A DNA stretch of 64,000 nt from Pseudomonas sp. JUb42 (GCF_024807945.1 NZ_JANUFD010000008.1:186001-250000); one strand, 5' to 3'. Counted from the first letter of the stretch, positions 1 through 9,306 are shown. Program-made: numbers and translations. The notes: a model not told the origin generated them from the sequence alone.

Positions 1-103
1 GGCTCCATATTTTTGTCATCGTGCCCATAGTGGTGGAAACCTATCGATCCAGATGTCCGAATCCAGCCAGACTTTCGCCGAATGCTGGATTACAGTTCGA
101 GCC

Positions 104-1549
104 ATGAACACTCTTGATCCCGAAGTCTGCTACGCCGCCTTTGTCGCCCGCGACCGCCGTTTCGATGGCTGGTTTTTCATGGGGGTGTCATCGACCGGTA
201 TCTATTGCCGCCCGATGTGCCCGGTGCGGGCGCCCAAAGCGGTCAATTGCAGCTTCTACCCGAACGCCGCAGCAGCCGAACAGGCCGGTTTCCGCCCATG
301 CCTGCGTTGCCGCCCGGAACTGGCGCCCGGTCATGGCCTGATCGATATGTCCAGTCGCCTGGCCCAGGCAGCGGCGCGGCTGATCGAGGATGGCTATCTC
401 AATGGTCGCAATCTGGTCGCCCTGGCGGCGCGGGTCGGGGTGACGGACCGGCATTTGCGGCGGATCTTCGAGGCCGAGTTCGGTGTTTCCCTGCTCGATT
501 ATGTGCAGACCCAGCGGCTCCTGATCGCCAAGCGCCTGCTGACCGACACCGGCCTGTCCATGGCGCAAGTAGCCCTGACTTCGGGGTTTGGCAGCGTGCG
601 GCGCTTCAATGACGTGTTTCAGGCGCAATACGGGCTCAATCCCCTGCGCCTGAAAAAAACTGTGCATGTGCCCGGCGCCGCCACTCTGCGCTTCGAGCTG
701 TCCTACCGGCCGCCCTATGCCTGGCACGGCGTGCTGGCCTTTCTCGCTCATCGCAGCATTGCCGGGGTCGAGCACATTGATGAGCAATGTTACGCCCGCA
801 CTCTGGAAGTCGAGCAGGCTGGCAAGCGCGTGACTGGCTGGGTCAGTGTGACTCATGCGCCGCAGCGGCACGCCTTGGTGGTGACGGTTTCGGCCTCGCT
901 GCAAAGTGCAATCGTACAAGTACTGGCGCGTTTGCGGCGTTTGTTCGACACCGGTTGCCGGCCCGATCTGGTGGACGAGCATTTGCATCTGCTGTCCGCC
1001 GATTTACCCGGCATGCGCGTGCCGGGGGCGGTGGATGGCTTTGAAATTGCCGTGCGTGCGGTGGCCGGCCAGCAGGTTTCCGTGGCCAGGGCGCGGGTCG
1101 TGCTGGGGCGTATCGCGGAGCGCTTCGGTACTCCCGTCGCGGATGCGCCCCATGGTCTGACCCACGCCTTTGCCATGGCCGAGGCGCTGGCTTCACTGGA
1201 TGCGGAAGAACTGATCACCACCGGCCTGATCCGTATTCGCGCCGAGGCGATCATTGCCGTCGCCCGGGAAGTCGCTGAAGGGCGTGTCGTTCTGGAGCCA
1301 TTGGTGCCCCTGGAGGAAACCCTGGCGGCCCTGCGGCATATTCGCGGTATCGGCGAGTGGACGGTGCAATACATCGCCATGCGCGCCCTGGGCTGGCCCA
1401 ATGCCTTTCCCGAGGGGGATGCGGTACTCAAGAAACATCTCGCGTGTGCCTCGGCCGCGCAACTCAATGAACACGCCAGTCAGTGGGCGCCCTGGCGGGC
1501 CTATGCCACGGTGCATGTCTGGCGTTTATACGAGGAGGCAAAGCAATGA
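104..1549 (+). CDS. alkA: Ada-type methyl sensor fused to AlkA 3-methyladenine DNA glycosylase
   Basis: The 481-residue protein joins three modules. An N-terminal Ada metal-binding domain has cysteines at about 35, 39, 66 and 69 (the first pair spaced C-x3-C, the second C-x2-C), the set that binds zinc and accepts methyl groups from phosphotriesters in Ada. An AraC-type helix-turn-helix follows (about 85-185), then an AlkA N-domain and an HhH-GPD glycosylase domain; the hairpin GIGEWTVQ begins near 415 and the likely catalytic Asp is near 439 in FPEGDAVL. It should excise alkylated bases and probably activates its own operon. The 3' end overlaps ogt by 4 bases (ATGA). I chose the ATG at 104 because the Ada homology starts there; an in-frame ATG at 53 exists and neither has a strong ribosome site. 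Fusions of this kind are known in pseudomonads. Confidence 0.92.
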   Translation: MNTLDPEVCYAAFVARDRRFDGWFFMGVSSTGIYCRPMCPVRAPKAVNCSFYPNAAAAEQAGFRPCLRCRPELAPGHGLIDMSSRLAQAAARLIEDGYLNGRNLVALAARVGVTDRHLRRIFEAEFGVSLLDYVQTQRLLIAKRLLTDTGLSMAQVALTSGFGSVRRFNDVFQAQYGLNPLRLKKTVHVPGAATLRFELSYRPPYAWHGVLAFLAHRSIAGVEHIDEQCYARTLEVEQAGKRVTGWVSVTHAPQRHALVVTVSASLQSAIVQVLARLRRLFDTGCRPDLVDEHLHLLSADLPGMRVPGAVDGFEIAVRAVAGQQVSVARARVVLGRIAERFGTPVADAPHGLTHAFAMAEALASLDAEELITTGLIRIRAEAIIAVAREVAEGRVVLEPLVPLEETLAALRHIRGIGEWTVQYIAMRALGWPNAFPEGDAVLKKHLACASAAQLNEHASQWAPWRAYATVHVWRLYEEAKQ

Positions 1550-2067
1550 TTCCCGGCTATCTGGTCGCAAGCCCGTTGGGCGACATCGCCCTGCGCGCCG
1601 AAGATGACGCCCTGACCGGCGTGTATTTCGTCGGACAGAAGTACTACCCCGAGCTGGTCCTGGTCACCGACGTGCGCCAGGTACCGCGAGTGATCAGCAT
1701 GGCTCAGGAACAATTGACCGAGTTCTTTGCCGGGCAGCGCCGTGAATTCGAACTGCCCCTGCGCTTTCGCGGTACGCCGTTTCAGGAGCAGGTCTGGCGT
1801 GAGCTGGCGCGCATCCCCTACGGCGAGTTGTTGTCCTATGGCGGCATGGCCAAAAAGATGGGCCTGAGCGCCGGGCATTCCCGGGCGGTCGGCACAGCCA
1901 ATGGCAAGAACCCGATCTCGATCATCGTGCCTTGTCATCGGGTGATTGGTGCCAGTGGCGACCTGACCGGTTATGCCGGTGGCGTCGAGCGCAAGCGCGC
2001 CCTGCTGGCGCTGGAGAACAACAACGGTCTGGCTGAGTTGGCCTTCGAGCTGGTCAGCCGCAACTGA
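1546..2067 (+). CDS. ogt: Methylated-DNA--protein-cysteine methyltransferase
   Basis: This 173-residue protein carries the PCHRVI active-site motif with the acceptor Cys at 130, a preceding helix-turn-helix region (TPFQEQVWREL..) and the conserved GYAGG segment. It removes methyl or alkyl groups from O6-alkylguanine by irreversible transfer to the cysteine (suicide enzyme). The start is set by the ATGA overlap with the upstream glycosylase gene and a GAGGAGG ribosome site at about 1532, so the two are translationally coupled. The pairing of an Ada/AlkA sensor-glycosylase with Ogt reproduces the functions of the E. coli ada-alkB/alkA response in two genes. It ends 15 bases from the convergent thiE. 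Confidence 0.95.
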   Translation: MIPGYLVASPLGDIALRAEDDALTGVYFVGQKYYPELVLVTDVRQVPRVISMAQEQLTEFFAGQRREFELPLRFRGTPFQEQVWRELARIPYGELLSYGGMAKKMGLSAGHSRAVGTANGKNPISIIVPCHRVIGASGDLTGYAGGVERKRALLALENNNGLAELAFELVSRN

Positions 2068-2082
2068 CCAGCGGGTTCAGGC

Positions 2083-2706
2083 TTATTTTCTCAGCAGATC
2101 ATTGAACGCCCTGGCGCGACGGGTGACTTCCTGCGGGGTATCTGCGCCGAACAGGCCATGCACCACGGCCAGCAGATCGGCGCCATGGGCAACCAATTGC
2201 GGCGCGTTGTCCAGGGTGATGCCGCCGATCACTGCAATGGGCAGGTGGACCTTGGCCCGCACCTGCTCCAGCAGCTCCAGTGGTACGGCCGGGGCATCGG
2301 GTTTGGTTTGGGAGTTGAAGAAGCGTCCGAAGGCGACATAGCTGGCGCCATCGGCCTTGGCCCGTTCAGCCAGCTCCAGTTTGCCGTGACAGGTCGCGCC
2401 GACTATCGCTTTGTGCCCGAGCAGCGCCCGGGCATCCGGCAGCGAGCCGTCGGTCTGCCCCAGATGCACGCCCACGCCCAGGCGGGCGGCCAGCTCGGCG
2501 TCATCGTTGATGATCAGCTGGGTCTTGTAGCGCTCGCACAACTTGAGCAACTCGCTGGCCTCGCGCAAGCGCCGCGAATCGTCGCCGCTCTTGTCGCGGT
2601 ATTGCAGCAGGGTGACGCCGCCCTCAAGGGCAGCCTCGACGTAAGACAGGAATTTGCCAGCCAACAATTGGTTGTCGGTAATGGCGTACAGGCCACGCAG
2701 TTTCAT
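2083..2706 (-). CDS. thiE: Thiamine-phosphate synthase
   Basis: The 207-residue TIM-barrel protein joins HMP-pyrophosphate and thiazole phosphate to make thiamine monophosphate. Visible family motifs are QYRDK near 35-39, the INDD segment near 66, GATCH, and the phosphate-binding VIGGIT segment near 160. The length matches the family. It lies 22 bases downstream of thiD on the same strand, so the two probably form one operon supplying the last steps of thiamine assembly. No thiC, thiG or other thiamine genes occur in the window, and no TPP riboswitch is visible before thiD. Confidence 0.96.
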   Translation of the reverse strand: MKLRGLYAITDNQLLAGKFLSYVEAALEGGVTLLQYRDKSGDDSRRLREASELLKLCERYKTQLIINDDAELAARLGVGVHLGQTDGSLPDARALLGHKAIVGATCHGKLELAERAKADGASYVAFGRFFNSQTKPDAPAVPLELLEQVRAKVHLPIAVIGGITLDNAPQLVAHGADLLAVVHGLFGADTPQEVTRRARAFNDLLRK

Positions 2707-2728
2707 AAAGGTGCCTCATGACGTGGCG

Positions 2729-3526
2729 TTACGAGCAGAAATCCAGGGGCAGGCGGCGGGGCACGAACTGCCCTTTGCCCAACTGTTCAGCGTCGCGTAA
2801 CGTGCGCCAAGTGTAGTCCAGCGCCGTCTCGACGGCGCTGACCAGATCCTGTCCAAGTGCCAGGCGGCCAGCCAGGGCGCTGGCCAGGGTGCAGCCGGAA
2901 CCGTGGTAGCTGCCGGGCAAACGCTGGCAGGTGAAAGTGCGCGTCGTGCCGTCGCGGCTATACAGGCGGTTATGGATCTCCTGCTCGTCGCCGTGACCGC
3001 CGGTGATCAGCAGATGCTCGACGAAAGGCAGCAATTTGGCCGCGCATTCGTCCGCCGAGCCTTGCGGCAGTTCGGCGAGAATCCGTGCTTCGGGCAGGTT
3101 GGGCGTGGCGATTTTCGACAGCGGCAGCAGGCGCTCGCGCATGGCATAACCGACTTCGTCCTTGCCCAGACGACCACCGCCACCGGCACGCAGCACCGGG
3201 TCGCAGACCAGCGGCAGATGTGGGTGCGCCTGCAACAGTTCGACGACGGTGTCGACCATCTCTAGAGATCCGAGCATGCCCAGCTTCACTGCCGCAACGG
3301 TGGAGTCGTTGAGCACGGCATTGGCCTGGGCCAGGACCCACTCGCGATCCAGCACGCGAAAGTCGCTGACGTTAACGGTGTCTTGCACGGTCAAGGCGGT
3401 CACTGCCGGAGCGGCATGGCAACCCTGGGCGAGCAGGGCTTCGATATCTGCCTGCAGACCGGCACCACCACTGGGATCGTGGCCGGAAAGGCAGAGGACA
3501 ACGGGGCGAGAATTATAGATAGTCAT
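2729..3526 (-). CDS. thiD: Hydroxymethylpyrimidine/phosphomethylpyrimidine kinase
   Basis: The 265-residue ribokinase-fold enzyme phosphorylates HMP and HMP-phosphate to HMP-pyrophosphate, the substrate of the adjacent ThiE. The N-terminal SGHDPSGGAGLQAD segment and the C-terminal GSGCTLASALA segment (anion hole and catalytic Asp region) are both present, as in ThiD of other gammaproteobacteria. The frame is open 28 codons upstream, but the start at 3526 (MTIYNSRPVVLCLSG) fits the family. The upstream region diverges from the histidine kinase gene. Confidence 0.95.
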   Translation of the reverse strand: MTIYNSRPVVLCLSGHDPSGGAGLQADIEALLAQGCHAAPAVTALTVQDTVNVSDFRVLDREWVLAQANAVLNDSTVAAVKLGMLGSLEMVDTVVELLQAHPHLPLVCDPVLRAGGGGRLGKDEVGYAMRERLLPLSKIATPNLPEARILAELPQGSADECAAKLLPFVEHLLITGGHGDEQEIHNRLYSRDGTTRTFTCQRLPGSYHGSGCTLASALAGRLALGQDLVSAVETALDYTWRTLRDAEQLGKGQFVPRRLPLDFCS

Positions 3527-3913
3527 GGCGCGCGAGCTTACCACTAAACCTTTTTCCGGGCCGCTGGGGGGCGATGGATTTTTTTTCCGCGAAAAGTGGA
3601 CGTCGATCATCCATGAAATGTCTTTTTTGTCCGTTGATGTTCTTGAAAGGCCCGTACTAGAGCCTTCCGTTACAAATCAAAACATTACGCTATTCCCGCG
3701 TAGAGCGGCTATGCTTGAACTTTCGCGCTTTTCCAGTGGCAAGATGCACATGCTATTACGCTGGGTTAAACAGGTCATGGAGGGGCCTTGGCACAACCAG
3801 CCGTTGTTTAAGGTTGTTTGACGCTTATTCCAAAAACAGGAGTCTGCCGATCGTTTCGCTTCACAAGGACAGGAAGACGAACCGCGTTATCAGGCAGGCC
3901 AGGCTGGGGCCGT
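3527..3913. other. Divergent intergenic region thiD / histidine kinase
   Basis: These 387 bases should hold promoters for both neighbours. A plus-strand frame from 3525 to 3821 is open but starts on the thiD start codon and resembles nothing I know, so I do not call it. No TPP riboswitch, REP element or clear terminator is visible. Confidence 0.5.
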
Positions 3914-5896
3914 ATGCGCTATTTGCTGATAATCCTGGTCGCCTGGCTGCCGTTGCTGGCTGCTGCCGTCGAGTTCGACGAGCACACCCGCACGATGGTG
4001 CTGGGCCACGCCGTTCAGGTACTGGAAGATCCAGGCGGTCAGGCATCGATCCAGGACGTCAGCTCGGCTGCCATGGCCGCAGCTTTCCGGCCGTTGCAGG
4101 CCGACGCCCTCAACGCGGGCTTCTCCAGCTCAGCGTTCTGGCTGAAAGTCGAGCTGCTGTATCGCCCCCAAAACCTTGCGATTCACCGCGACTGGCTGCT
4201 GGATGTGGCCTATCCGCCGCTGGACTACGTCGACTTGTACCTGCCCGACGCTAGCGGGCAGTTGCAACTGGCGGTACGCACCGGCGACATGCTGCCGTTT
4301 GCCAGCCGCCAGATCCGGCAGAACAGTTACCTGTTCGCCCTGCCATTGCACCCTGGCGAAGCCATGACCCTGTACCTGCGGGTCGCCGGCCATGGCTCGA
4401 TCCAGGTGCCGCTCAACCTGTGGTCCAGCCACGCCTTCCTGGAAATGCAGCCGTCGCGCATTTATGTCTGGGGGCTGAGCTATGGCGTGCTGTTCGGGTT
4501 GCTGGTCTACAACCTGTTCATCTACTTCGGCGTGCGTGACCGCAGTTACCTGTATTACCTGATGTATATCGCCTCGTTCGGCTTTTATCAGGTCTCGGTA
4601 AACGGCACCGGGGTTGAGTTTCTCTGGCCGAACAGCCCATGGTGGACCAACGCGGCGACGCCGTTCCTGGTTTCAGCCTCGGTATTCTTTGCCTGCCAGT
4701 TTTCCCGCACCTTCCTGCAGACACCCAGATTGGGAGAATGGGTCGATTGGCTATTGCGCCTGGTAATGGGCGCGGCGGTCGGGGTCATGCTGCTGTCGTT
4801 GCTGCCCGATTGCACCATTGCCTTGCGGCTGGTGACTGCGCTGGTGATGTTGTTCGCAGTGGTGATTCTTTCGGCGGGCATCGTCGCCTTGAAAAAGGGC
4901 GTATCCCTGGCGCGCTATTTCGTCGTGGCCTGGTCGATCTTTCTGCTGGGCAGTCTGATCCACGGGTTGATGCTGATCGGCTATCTGCCCAATACCGTGT
5001 TTACCCTGTACATCTGGCAGATCTGTTCCGCGCTGGAAGTGGCGTTGTTGTCGCTGGCCCTGGCAGCACGGATCAACCTGATGCGCGCGCAACAGGCGCA
5101 GACCCTGCTCGAAGCCGGTCAAGCCCTGGAGCAGTTGAACCTGGAGCTGGCCACCAGCAACCGTCTTAAAGACGAATTCCTCGCGACCCTGACCCACGAA
5201 CTGCGTACCCCCATGAATGGCGTGATCGGCTCCCTCGAATTGATGGAGACGGTGGAACTCAGCGAGGAGCTTGCCCAGTATCAACAGACCGCTGCCGGTT
5301 CCGCCCAGGACATGATGGGCATGATCAATGGCATTCTGACCCTGACCGAATTGCAGGCCGGTCGCCTGCATGCCGAGCAGCAGCCTTTCTCTGTGGCGCG
5401 GCTGTTCGCCCAGTTGCATCGTCAGTTTCTGCCCGCAGCCCAGGCCAAGGGCCTGGCATTGCTCGTGGCGCGGGAGGCGCAATTACCCGATGACCTGCTC
5501 GGCGACGCCGCGAGGTTGCGCCAGTGCCTGGAGTGTCTGCTGGACAATGCGATCAAATTTACCCGCGAAGGCTCGATCCAACTGCGTGCGGGCGCGGAGT
5601 ACGGGCCCAACGGCGATGCCTGGCTGCTGCTTGACGTGATCGACAGCGGCATCGGTTTTGACTGTAAGCATGCCTCGACCCTCTACCAGTGTTTCTTCCA
5701 GGTCGACGGCTCAATGACCCGGGAGCACGGTGGTCTGGGGATAGGCCTGGCCATTTGTCGGCAATTGATCGAATTGCAGGGCGGACAGTTGAGCCATCAA
5801 TCGATGCCAGGGCAGGGCAGTCGATTTACCCTGCGTTTGCCGTTGAGGTTTGGCCAATATGTGAGTTTGCCCCTCAAGCAGAACGCCATTAACTGA
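3914..5896 (+). CDS. 7TMR-DISM membrane sensor histidine kinase
   Basis: The 660-residue protein starts with a signal peptide (MRYLLIILVAWLPLLAAA), followed by a periplasmic 7TMR-DISMED2 domain (about 25-170), seven transmembrane helices (about 185-385), a short coiled linker, a HisKA domain with the phospho-acceptor His near 428 (THELRTPMN), and a HATPase domain with N box (LDNAIKFT), DSGIGF and GGLGIGLAI. This is the layout of RetS/LadS-type sensors, but it lacks any receiver domain. It probably senses a surface or carbohydrate-like signal through the DISMED2 fold and passes phosphate to an unlinked regulator. No response regulator gene is adjacent. I start it at 3914 because this gives a proper signal peptide; the frame is open upstream to 3818. 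Confidence 0.88.
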   Translation: MRYLLIILVAWLPLLAAAVEFDEHTRTMVLGHAVQVLEDPGGQASIQDVSSAAMAAAFRPLQADALNAGFSSSAFWLKVELLYRPQNLAIHRDWLLDVAYPPLDYVDLYLPDASGQLQLAVRTGDMLPFASRQIRQNSYLFALPLHPGEAMTLYLRVAGHGSIQVPLNLWSSHAFLEMQPSRIYVWGLSYGVLFGLLVYNLFIYFGVRDRSYLYYLMYIASFGFYQVSVNGTGVEFLWPNSPWWTNAATPFLVSASVFFACQFSRTFLQTPRLGEWVDWLLRLVMGAAVGVMLLSLLPDCTIALRLVTALVMLFAVVILSAGIVALKKGVSLARYFVVAWSIFLLGSLIHGLMLIGYLPNTVFTLYIWQICSALEVALLSLALAARINLMRAQQAQTLLEAGQALEQLNLELATSNRLKDEFLATLTHELRTPMNGVIGSLELMETVELSEELAQYQQTAAGSAQDMMGMINGILTLTELQAGRLHAEQQPFSVARLFAQLHRQFLPAAQAKGLALLVAREAQLPDDLLGDAARLRQCLECLLDNAIKFTREGSIQLRAGAEYGPNGDAWLLLDVIDSGIGFDCKHASTLYQCFFQVDGSMTREHGGLGIGLAICRQLIELQGGQLSHQSMPGQGSRFTLRLPLRFGQYVSLPLKQNAIN

Positions 5897-5908
5897 GTTG
5901 GCGTTTTT

Positions 5909-5982
5909 CTGTAGGAGCTGCCGAACGCTGCGAATGGAGGTATCTGACCCACCGCTTTCGCAGCCTTTGGCAGCTCCTACAG
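5909..5982. repeat. REP doublet (REPIN-like)
   Basis: Inverted arms GTAGGAGCTGCC.. and ..GGCAGCTCCTAC flank about 45 bases; the inner parts (AACGCTGCG / CGCAG) also pair. It is a diverged member of the palindromic repeats scattered through this window, located just 3' of the histidine kinase gene. Confidence 0.8.
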
Positions 5983-6119
5983 GTCATCCTGGGCATCTGG
6001 GCCGGATTCAAGCGCCGTGCAACTTCAATAACCCCCTCTACTTCGTCCTGAATGGCACTTTTTAATGCCATCCGCCCATGCTTCACTTCGACTCTTGCCG
6101 AATCGCCAGGAGAACCGCC

Positions 6120-7769
6120 ATGAACCTGCATCAATTCGCCGAAACCCACGAAGTCACCAACCAGCCGCCGTCACTGGACGGCCTGAACCTGTGGCGCGCC
6201 GATCTGCCGTTGCAGGCCTGGACCCAGCGTTTCGGTGCCGGTTGGGCGAGTTCGCGGATCGATGCCTACGGTGCTCTGGCCGGTGGCCCGTTGATGGAGG
6301 CGGGGTTCCTGGCCAATCAGAACAAGCCGGTCTTTGCCAGCCATGACCGCTATGGCCATCGCATCGATCTGATCGAATTTCATCCGGCCTATCACCAGTT
6401 GATGAGGGCGGCGGTCGAGCATGGCATCCCGTCCCTGCCCTGGACCGACCCGCAGCCCGGCGCCCATGTTGCTCGCGCCGCCATGAGTTATATGCACAGC
6501 CAGGCCGAAGCGGGCAGCGGTTGCCCCCTGACCATGACCTTCGCCAGCGTCCCGGCCCTGCGCCTGCAACCGGACCTGGCCGAGATCTGGCTGCCGAAAA
6601 TCCTCGCCCGCGAATACGACCCGCGCAATGTCGGCATCGAACACAAAGGCGGCGCGACTATCGGCATGGCCATGACCGAGAAGCAGGGCGGCACCGACGT
6701 TCGCGCCAATACCACCAAGGCCTGGCCGGTGGGCGCGGGTGGGCCGGGGCAGGCCTATGAGCTGGTCGGACACAAATGGTTCTGCTCGGCGCCGATGTGC
6801 GATGCCTTCCTCACCCTGGCCCAGACCGATAAGGGCCTGACCTGCTTCCTGCTGCCGCGTCATCGCCCCGACGGCAGCCGCAACGAGTTCTATATCCAGC
6901 GTTTGAAAAACAAACTGGGCAACTGGTCCAACGCCTCCAGCGAGGTGGAGTTTCGCGGCGCCCTGGCCTGGATGATCGGCGAAGAAGGCCGCGGCGTACC
7001 GACCATCATCGAGATGGTGGCCATGACCCGCTTCGACTGCATGATCGGTTCCAGTGCCCTGATGCGCCAGGCTCTGACCCAGGCCACCCACCATTGCGCC
7101 CATCGCCAGGTCGGCGGGCGGCTGCTCAGCGAACAGCCCTTGATGCAGAACGTCCTCGCCGACCTGGCCCTGGAAAGCGAAGCGGCCCTGGCCTTGAGCC
7201 TGCGCATGGGCCGAGCGCTGGATCATCTGGATGACTCCCACGAAGCACGCTTTACCCGGTTGGTCACGGCGGTGGGCAAGTACTGGATCTGCAAACGGGC
7301 GCCCGCCATGATCAACGAAGCCGCCGAGTGCATGGGCGGTGCCGGTTACGTCGAAGACAGCATCCTGCCGAGGCTGTATCGCGAGGCGCCGGTCAACTCG
7401 ACCTGGGAAGGCTCCGGCAATGTGCAGTGCCTCGACGTGCTGCGCGCCTTGTCCAAGGAGCCCGGCGTGCTCGATGCCTTGTTCGATGAGCTGGGCGACG
7501 GCCATGGCGACCGGCGTCTGGCTGCGCATATCGGCCATTTGAAAGCGGCATTCAAGGACACCGGCGATATCCAGTACCGCGCCCGTCAGCTGACTGAAGA
7601 CATCGCCCTGGCCTTGCAGGCCAAATTGCTGCTGGAGGCGGGGAAGGCCTGCGTCAGCGACGGCTTTATCGCCGGACGTCTGGGTGAGGGTGGGCGGGTA
7701 TATGGCGCATTGCCACGAGGTGTCGATGTCGAAGCGTTGGTGGCGCGGGCTTTGCCGCAGGTGGCATGA
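6120..7769 (+). CDS. aidB: AidB-like acyl-CoA dehydrogenase family protein (alkylation response)
   Basis: The 549-residue protein closely resembles E. coli AidB (541 aa). It shares the MTEKQGG(T/S)DV flavin-binding region, LVGHKWF.S.P..DA, the LK.KLGN.SNAS.EVEF stretch, the MTRFDC segment and PVN.TWEGSGN near 430-440. AidB is an FAD flavoprotein of the acyl-CoA dehydrogenase superfamily that binds DNA and is induced by alkylating agents; its direct catalytic role is unsettled. The start at 6120 follows an AGGAGA ribosome site. It lies about 4 kb from the alkA-ogt pair, so three alkylation-response genes cluster in the first 8 kb. An ordinary isovaleryl-CoA-type dehydrogenase is less likely given the length and AidB-specific motifs. 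Confidence 0.88.
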   Translation: MNLHQFAETHEVTNQPPSLDGLNLWRADLPLQAWTQRFGAGWASSRIDAYGALAGGPLMEAGFLANQNKPVFASHDRYGHRIDLIEFHPAYHQLMRAAVEHGIPSLPWTDPQPGAHVARAAMSYMHSQAEAGSGCPLTMTFASVPALRLQPDLAEIWLPKILAREYDPRNVGIEHKGGATIGMAMTEKQGGTDVRANTTKAWPVGAGGPGQAYELVGHKWFCSAPMCDAFLTLAQTDKGLTCFLLPRHRPDGSRNEFYIQRLKNKLGNWSNASSEVEFRGALAWMIGEEGRGVPTIIEMVAMTRFDCMIGSSALMRQALTQATHHCAHRQVGGRLLSEQPLMQNVLADLALESEAALALSLRMGRALDHLDDSHEARFTRLVTAVGKYWICKRAPAMINEAAECMGGAGYVEDSILPRLYREAPVNSTWEGSGNVQCLDVLRALSKEPGVLDALFDELGDGHGDRRLAAHIGHLKAAFKDTGDIQYRARQLTEDIALALQAKLLLEAGKACVSDGFIAGRLGEGGRVYGALPRGVDVEALVARALPQVA

Positions 7770-7793
7770 TGAGGGCCTGCAAGATCAGACAGG

Positions 7794-9266
7794 ATGCGTA
7801 ACGTGACCGAAGCTTTTGTTGTCGTTGAAACCGCCGAGCAAGCCGTGGACCGGCTTGCCGAGCTGCATGACCGTGGGACCAAGGCCCTGAGCCAGGCCCT
7901 CAAGCGCTATCTGAAAGACCGTGTCGAACCCGATGCCGAGCAGCGTGCGCTGTTTCGTTATCCTGAATTGCGCCTGACCTACGTCGCTCATGGCGAAGTG
8001 CCTACGACCACACGGGCCTACGCCAAGGTGCAGTTGCCCGGTACTTACAGCGTCACCGTGACCCACCCCGCAGCCTTCCGCAAATACCTGCTGGAACAGC
8101 TGCGCCCGCTGATGAATGATTTCACCGTCACGGTCGAAGTCGGCGTCAGCGAGCAGAATATTCCGTACCCCTACGTGGTTGAGCAGGGCGATGAACTGGC
8201 TGGCTCCGGCGTCACGGCTGCCGCCCTGGCCCGGGTTTTCCCAAGCACCGATTTGTCCGCCGCCACCGATGGCATCGCCGACGGTCTGTACGACTGGGCC
8301 AACACCGACCCGCTGCCCCTGGCCTTGTTTGACGCCGCGCGGGTGGATTTCTCCCTGCGCCGTCTGGTGCATTACACCGGCAGCGACTGGCGCCATGTGC
8401 AGCCGTGGATCCTGCTGACCAACTACCACCGCTACGTCGACCAGTTCATCCTCCACGGCCTTGAACAGTTGCGTGAAGATCCGCGATTTATCCGCATGGT
8501 CCTGCCGGGCAACGTCGTGGTCGACAAGAGCATGGACAACGGCGAAGCCCAGGCCATCGTCGCCGGCGTGGTCTGGCACCGCTACCAGATGCCCGCCTAT
8601 CACCTGATCGCCGAAGACGGTCACGGCGTGACTCTGGTGAACATTGGCGTCGGCCCGTCCAACGCCAAGAACATCACCGACCACCTGGCCGTGCTGCGTC
8701 CGCATTGCTGGCTGATGATCGGTCACTGCGGCGGCCTGCGCCAATCCCAGACCATCGGCGACTACGTGCTGGCCCACGCCTACATGCGTCGCGACGGCAT
8801 TCTTGATCGGGTCCTGCCGCCGAATATCCCGATTCCGGCCCTGGCCGAAGTGCAACTGGCCTTGCAAGAGTCTGCAGCGCAGATCACCGGCGAGCGTGGC
8901 GATGAGCTGAAAAAACGCCTGCGTACCGGCACCGTTTTGACTTACGACGACCGCAACTGGGAGCTGCGCTGGGCCCAGGAGCGTCCGCTGATCAATCTGT
9001 CCCGCGCCGTGGCCGTGGATATGGAAAGCGGCACCATCGCGGCCCAGGGTTATCGCCTGCGCGTGCCGTATGGCACCTTGCTTTGTGTCTCGGACAAGCC
9101 GCTGCACAGCGAAATCAAGCTGCCGGGCTCGGCCAACGCATTCTACGAGCGTGCGGTCAGCCAGCACTTGAAGATCGGTATCGCCGCCCTGGACCTGTTG
9201 CGTGCACAGCTGAACTCGTTGCACTCACGCAAACTGCGCAGTTTCGACGAGCCGCCGTTCCGTTGA
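7794..9266 (+). CDS. amn: AMP nucleosidase
   Basis: The 490-residue protein hydrolyses AMP to adenine and ribose-5-phosphate, adjusting the adenylate pool. The N-terminal AMP nucleosidase domain (about 20-180) is followed by a nucleoside phosphorylase-like domain, visible in the VNIGVGPSNAKN segment, the GHCGGLR active-site loop near 310 and the VDMESGTIAAQGYR substrate-binding helix near 405. Length is close to the E. coli enzyme (484 aa). The gene starts 24 bases after aidB and ends at a strong hairpin terminator. Confidence 0.96.
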   Translation: MRNVTEAFVVVETAEQAVDRLAELHDRGTKALSQALKRYLKDRVEPDAEQRALFRYPELRLTYVAHGEVPTTTRAYAKVQLPGTYSVTVTHPAAFRKYLLEQLRPLMNDFTVTVEVGVSEQNIPYPYVVEQGDELAGSGVTAAALARVFPSTDLSAATDGIADGLYDWANTDPLPLALFDAARVDFSLRRLVHYTGSDWRHVQPWILLTNYHRYVDQFILHGLEQLREDPRFIRMVLPGNVVVDKSMDNGEAQAIVAGVVWHRYQMPAYHLIAEDGHGVTLVNIGVGPSNAKNITDHLAVLRPHCWLMIGHCGGLRQSQTIGDYVLAHAYMRRDGILDRVLPPNIPIPALAEVQLALQESAAQITGERGDELKKRLRTGTVLTYDDRNWELRWAQERPLINLSRAVAVDMESGTIAAQGYRLRVPYGTLLCVSDKPLHSEIKLPGSANAFYERAVSQHLKIGIAALDLLRAQLNSLHSRKLRSFDEPPFR

Positions 9267-9279
9267 TTGCCAGCTAGAG

Positions 9280-9306
9280 AGAGGGCCACTACAGTGGCCC
9301 TCTTTG
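9280..9306 (+). terminator. Rho-independent terminator after amn
   Basis: A 10-bp perfect stem (AGAGGGCCAC / GTGGCCCTCT) with a 4-base loop is followed by TTTG. It lies 14 bases after the amn stop codon and 23 bases before rluE. Confidence 0.85.

Noticed and set aside
3525..3821. Open plus-strand frame of 98 codons between thiD and the histidine kinase
   Set aside because: It begins on the same bases as the thiD start codon, has no ribosome site and resembles no known protein.
3527..3913. TPP riboswitch before thiD
   Set aside because: I looked for the conserved thi-box elements (such as CUGAGA and ACCUGA) and do not see them in the right order.
7785..9224. 479-codon open frame antisense to amn
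   Set aside because: It is the complement of a well-supported gene in GC-rich DNA, with low-complexity His/Gln/Gly composition typical of such shadows.
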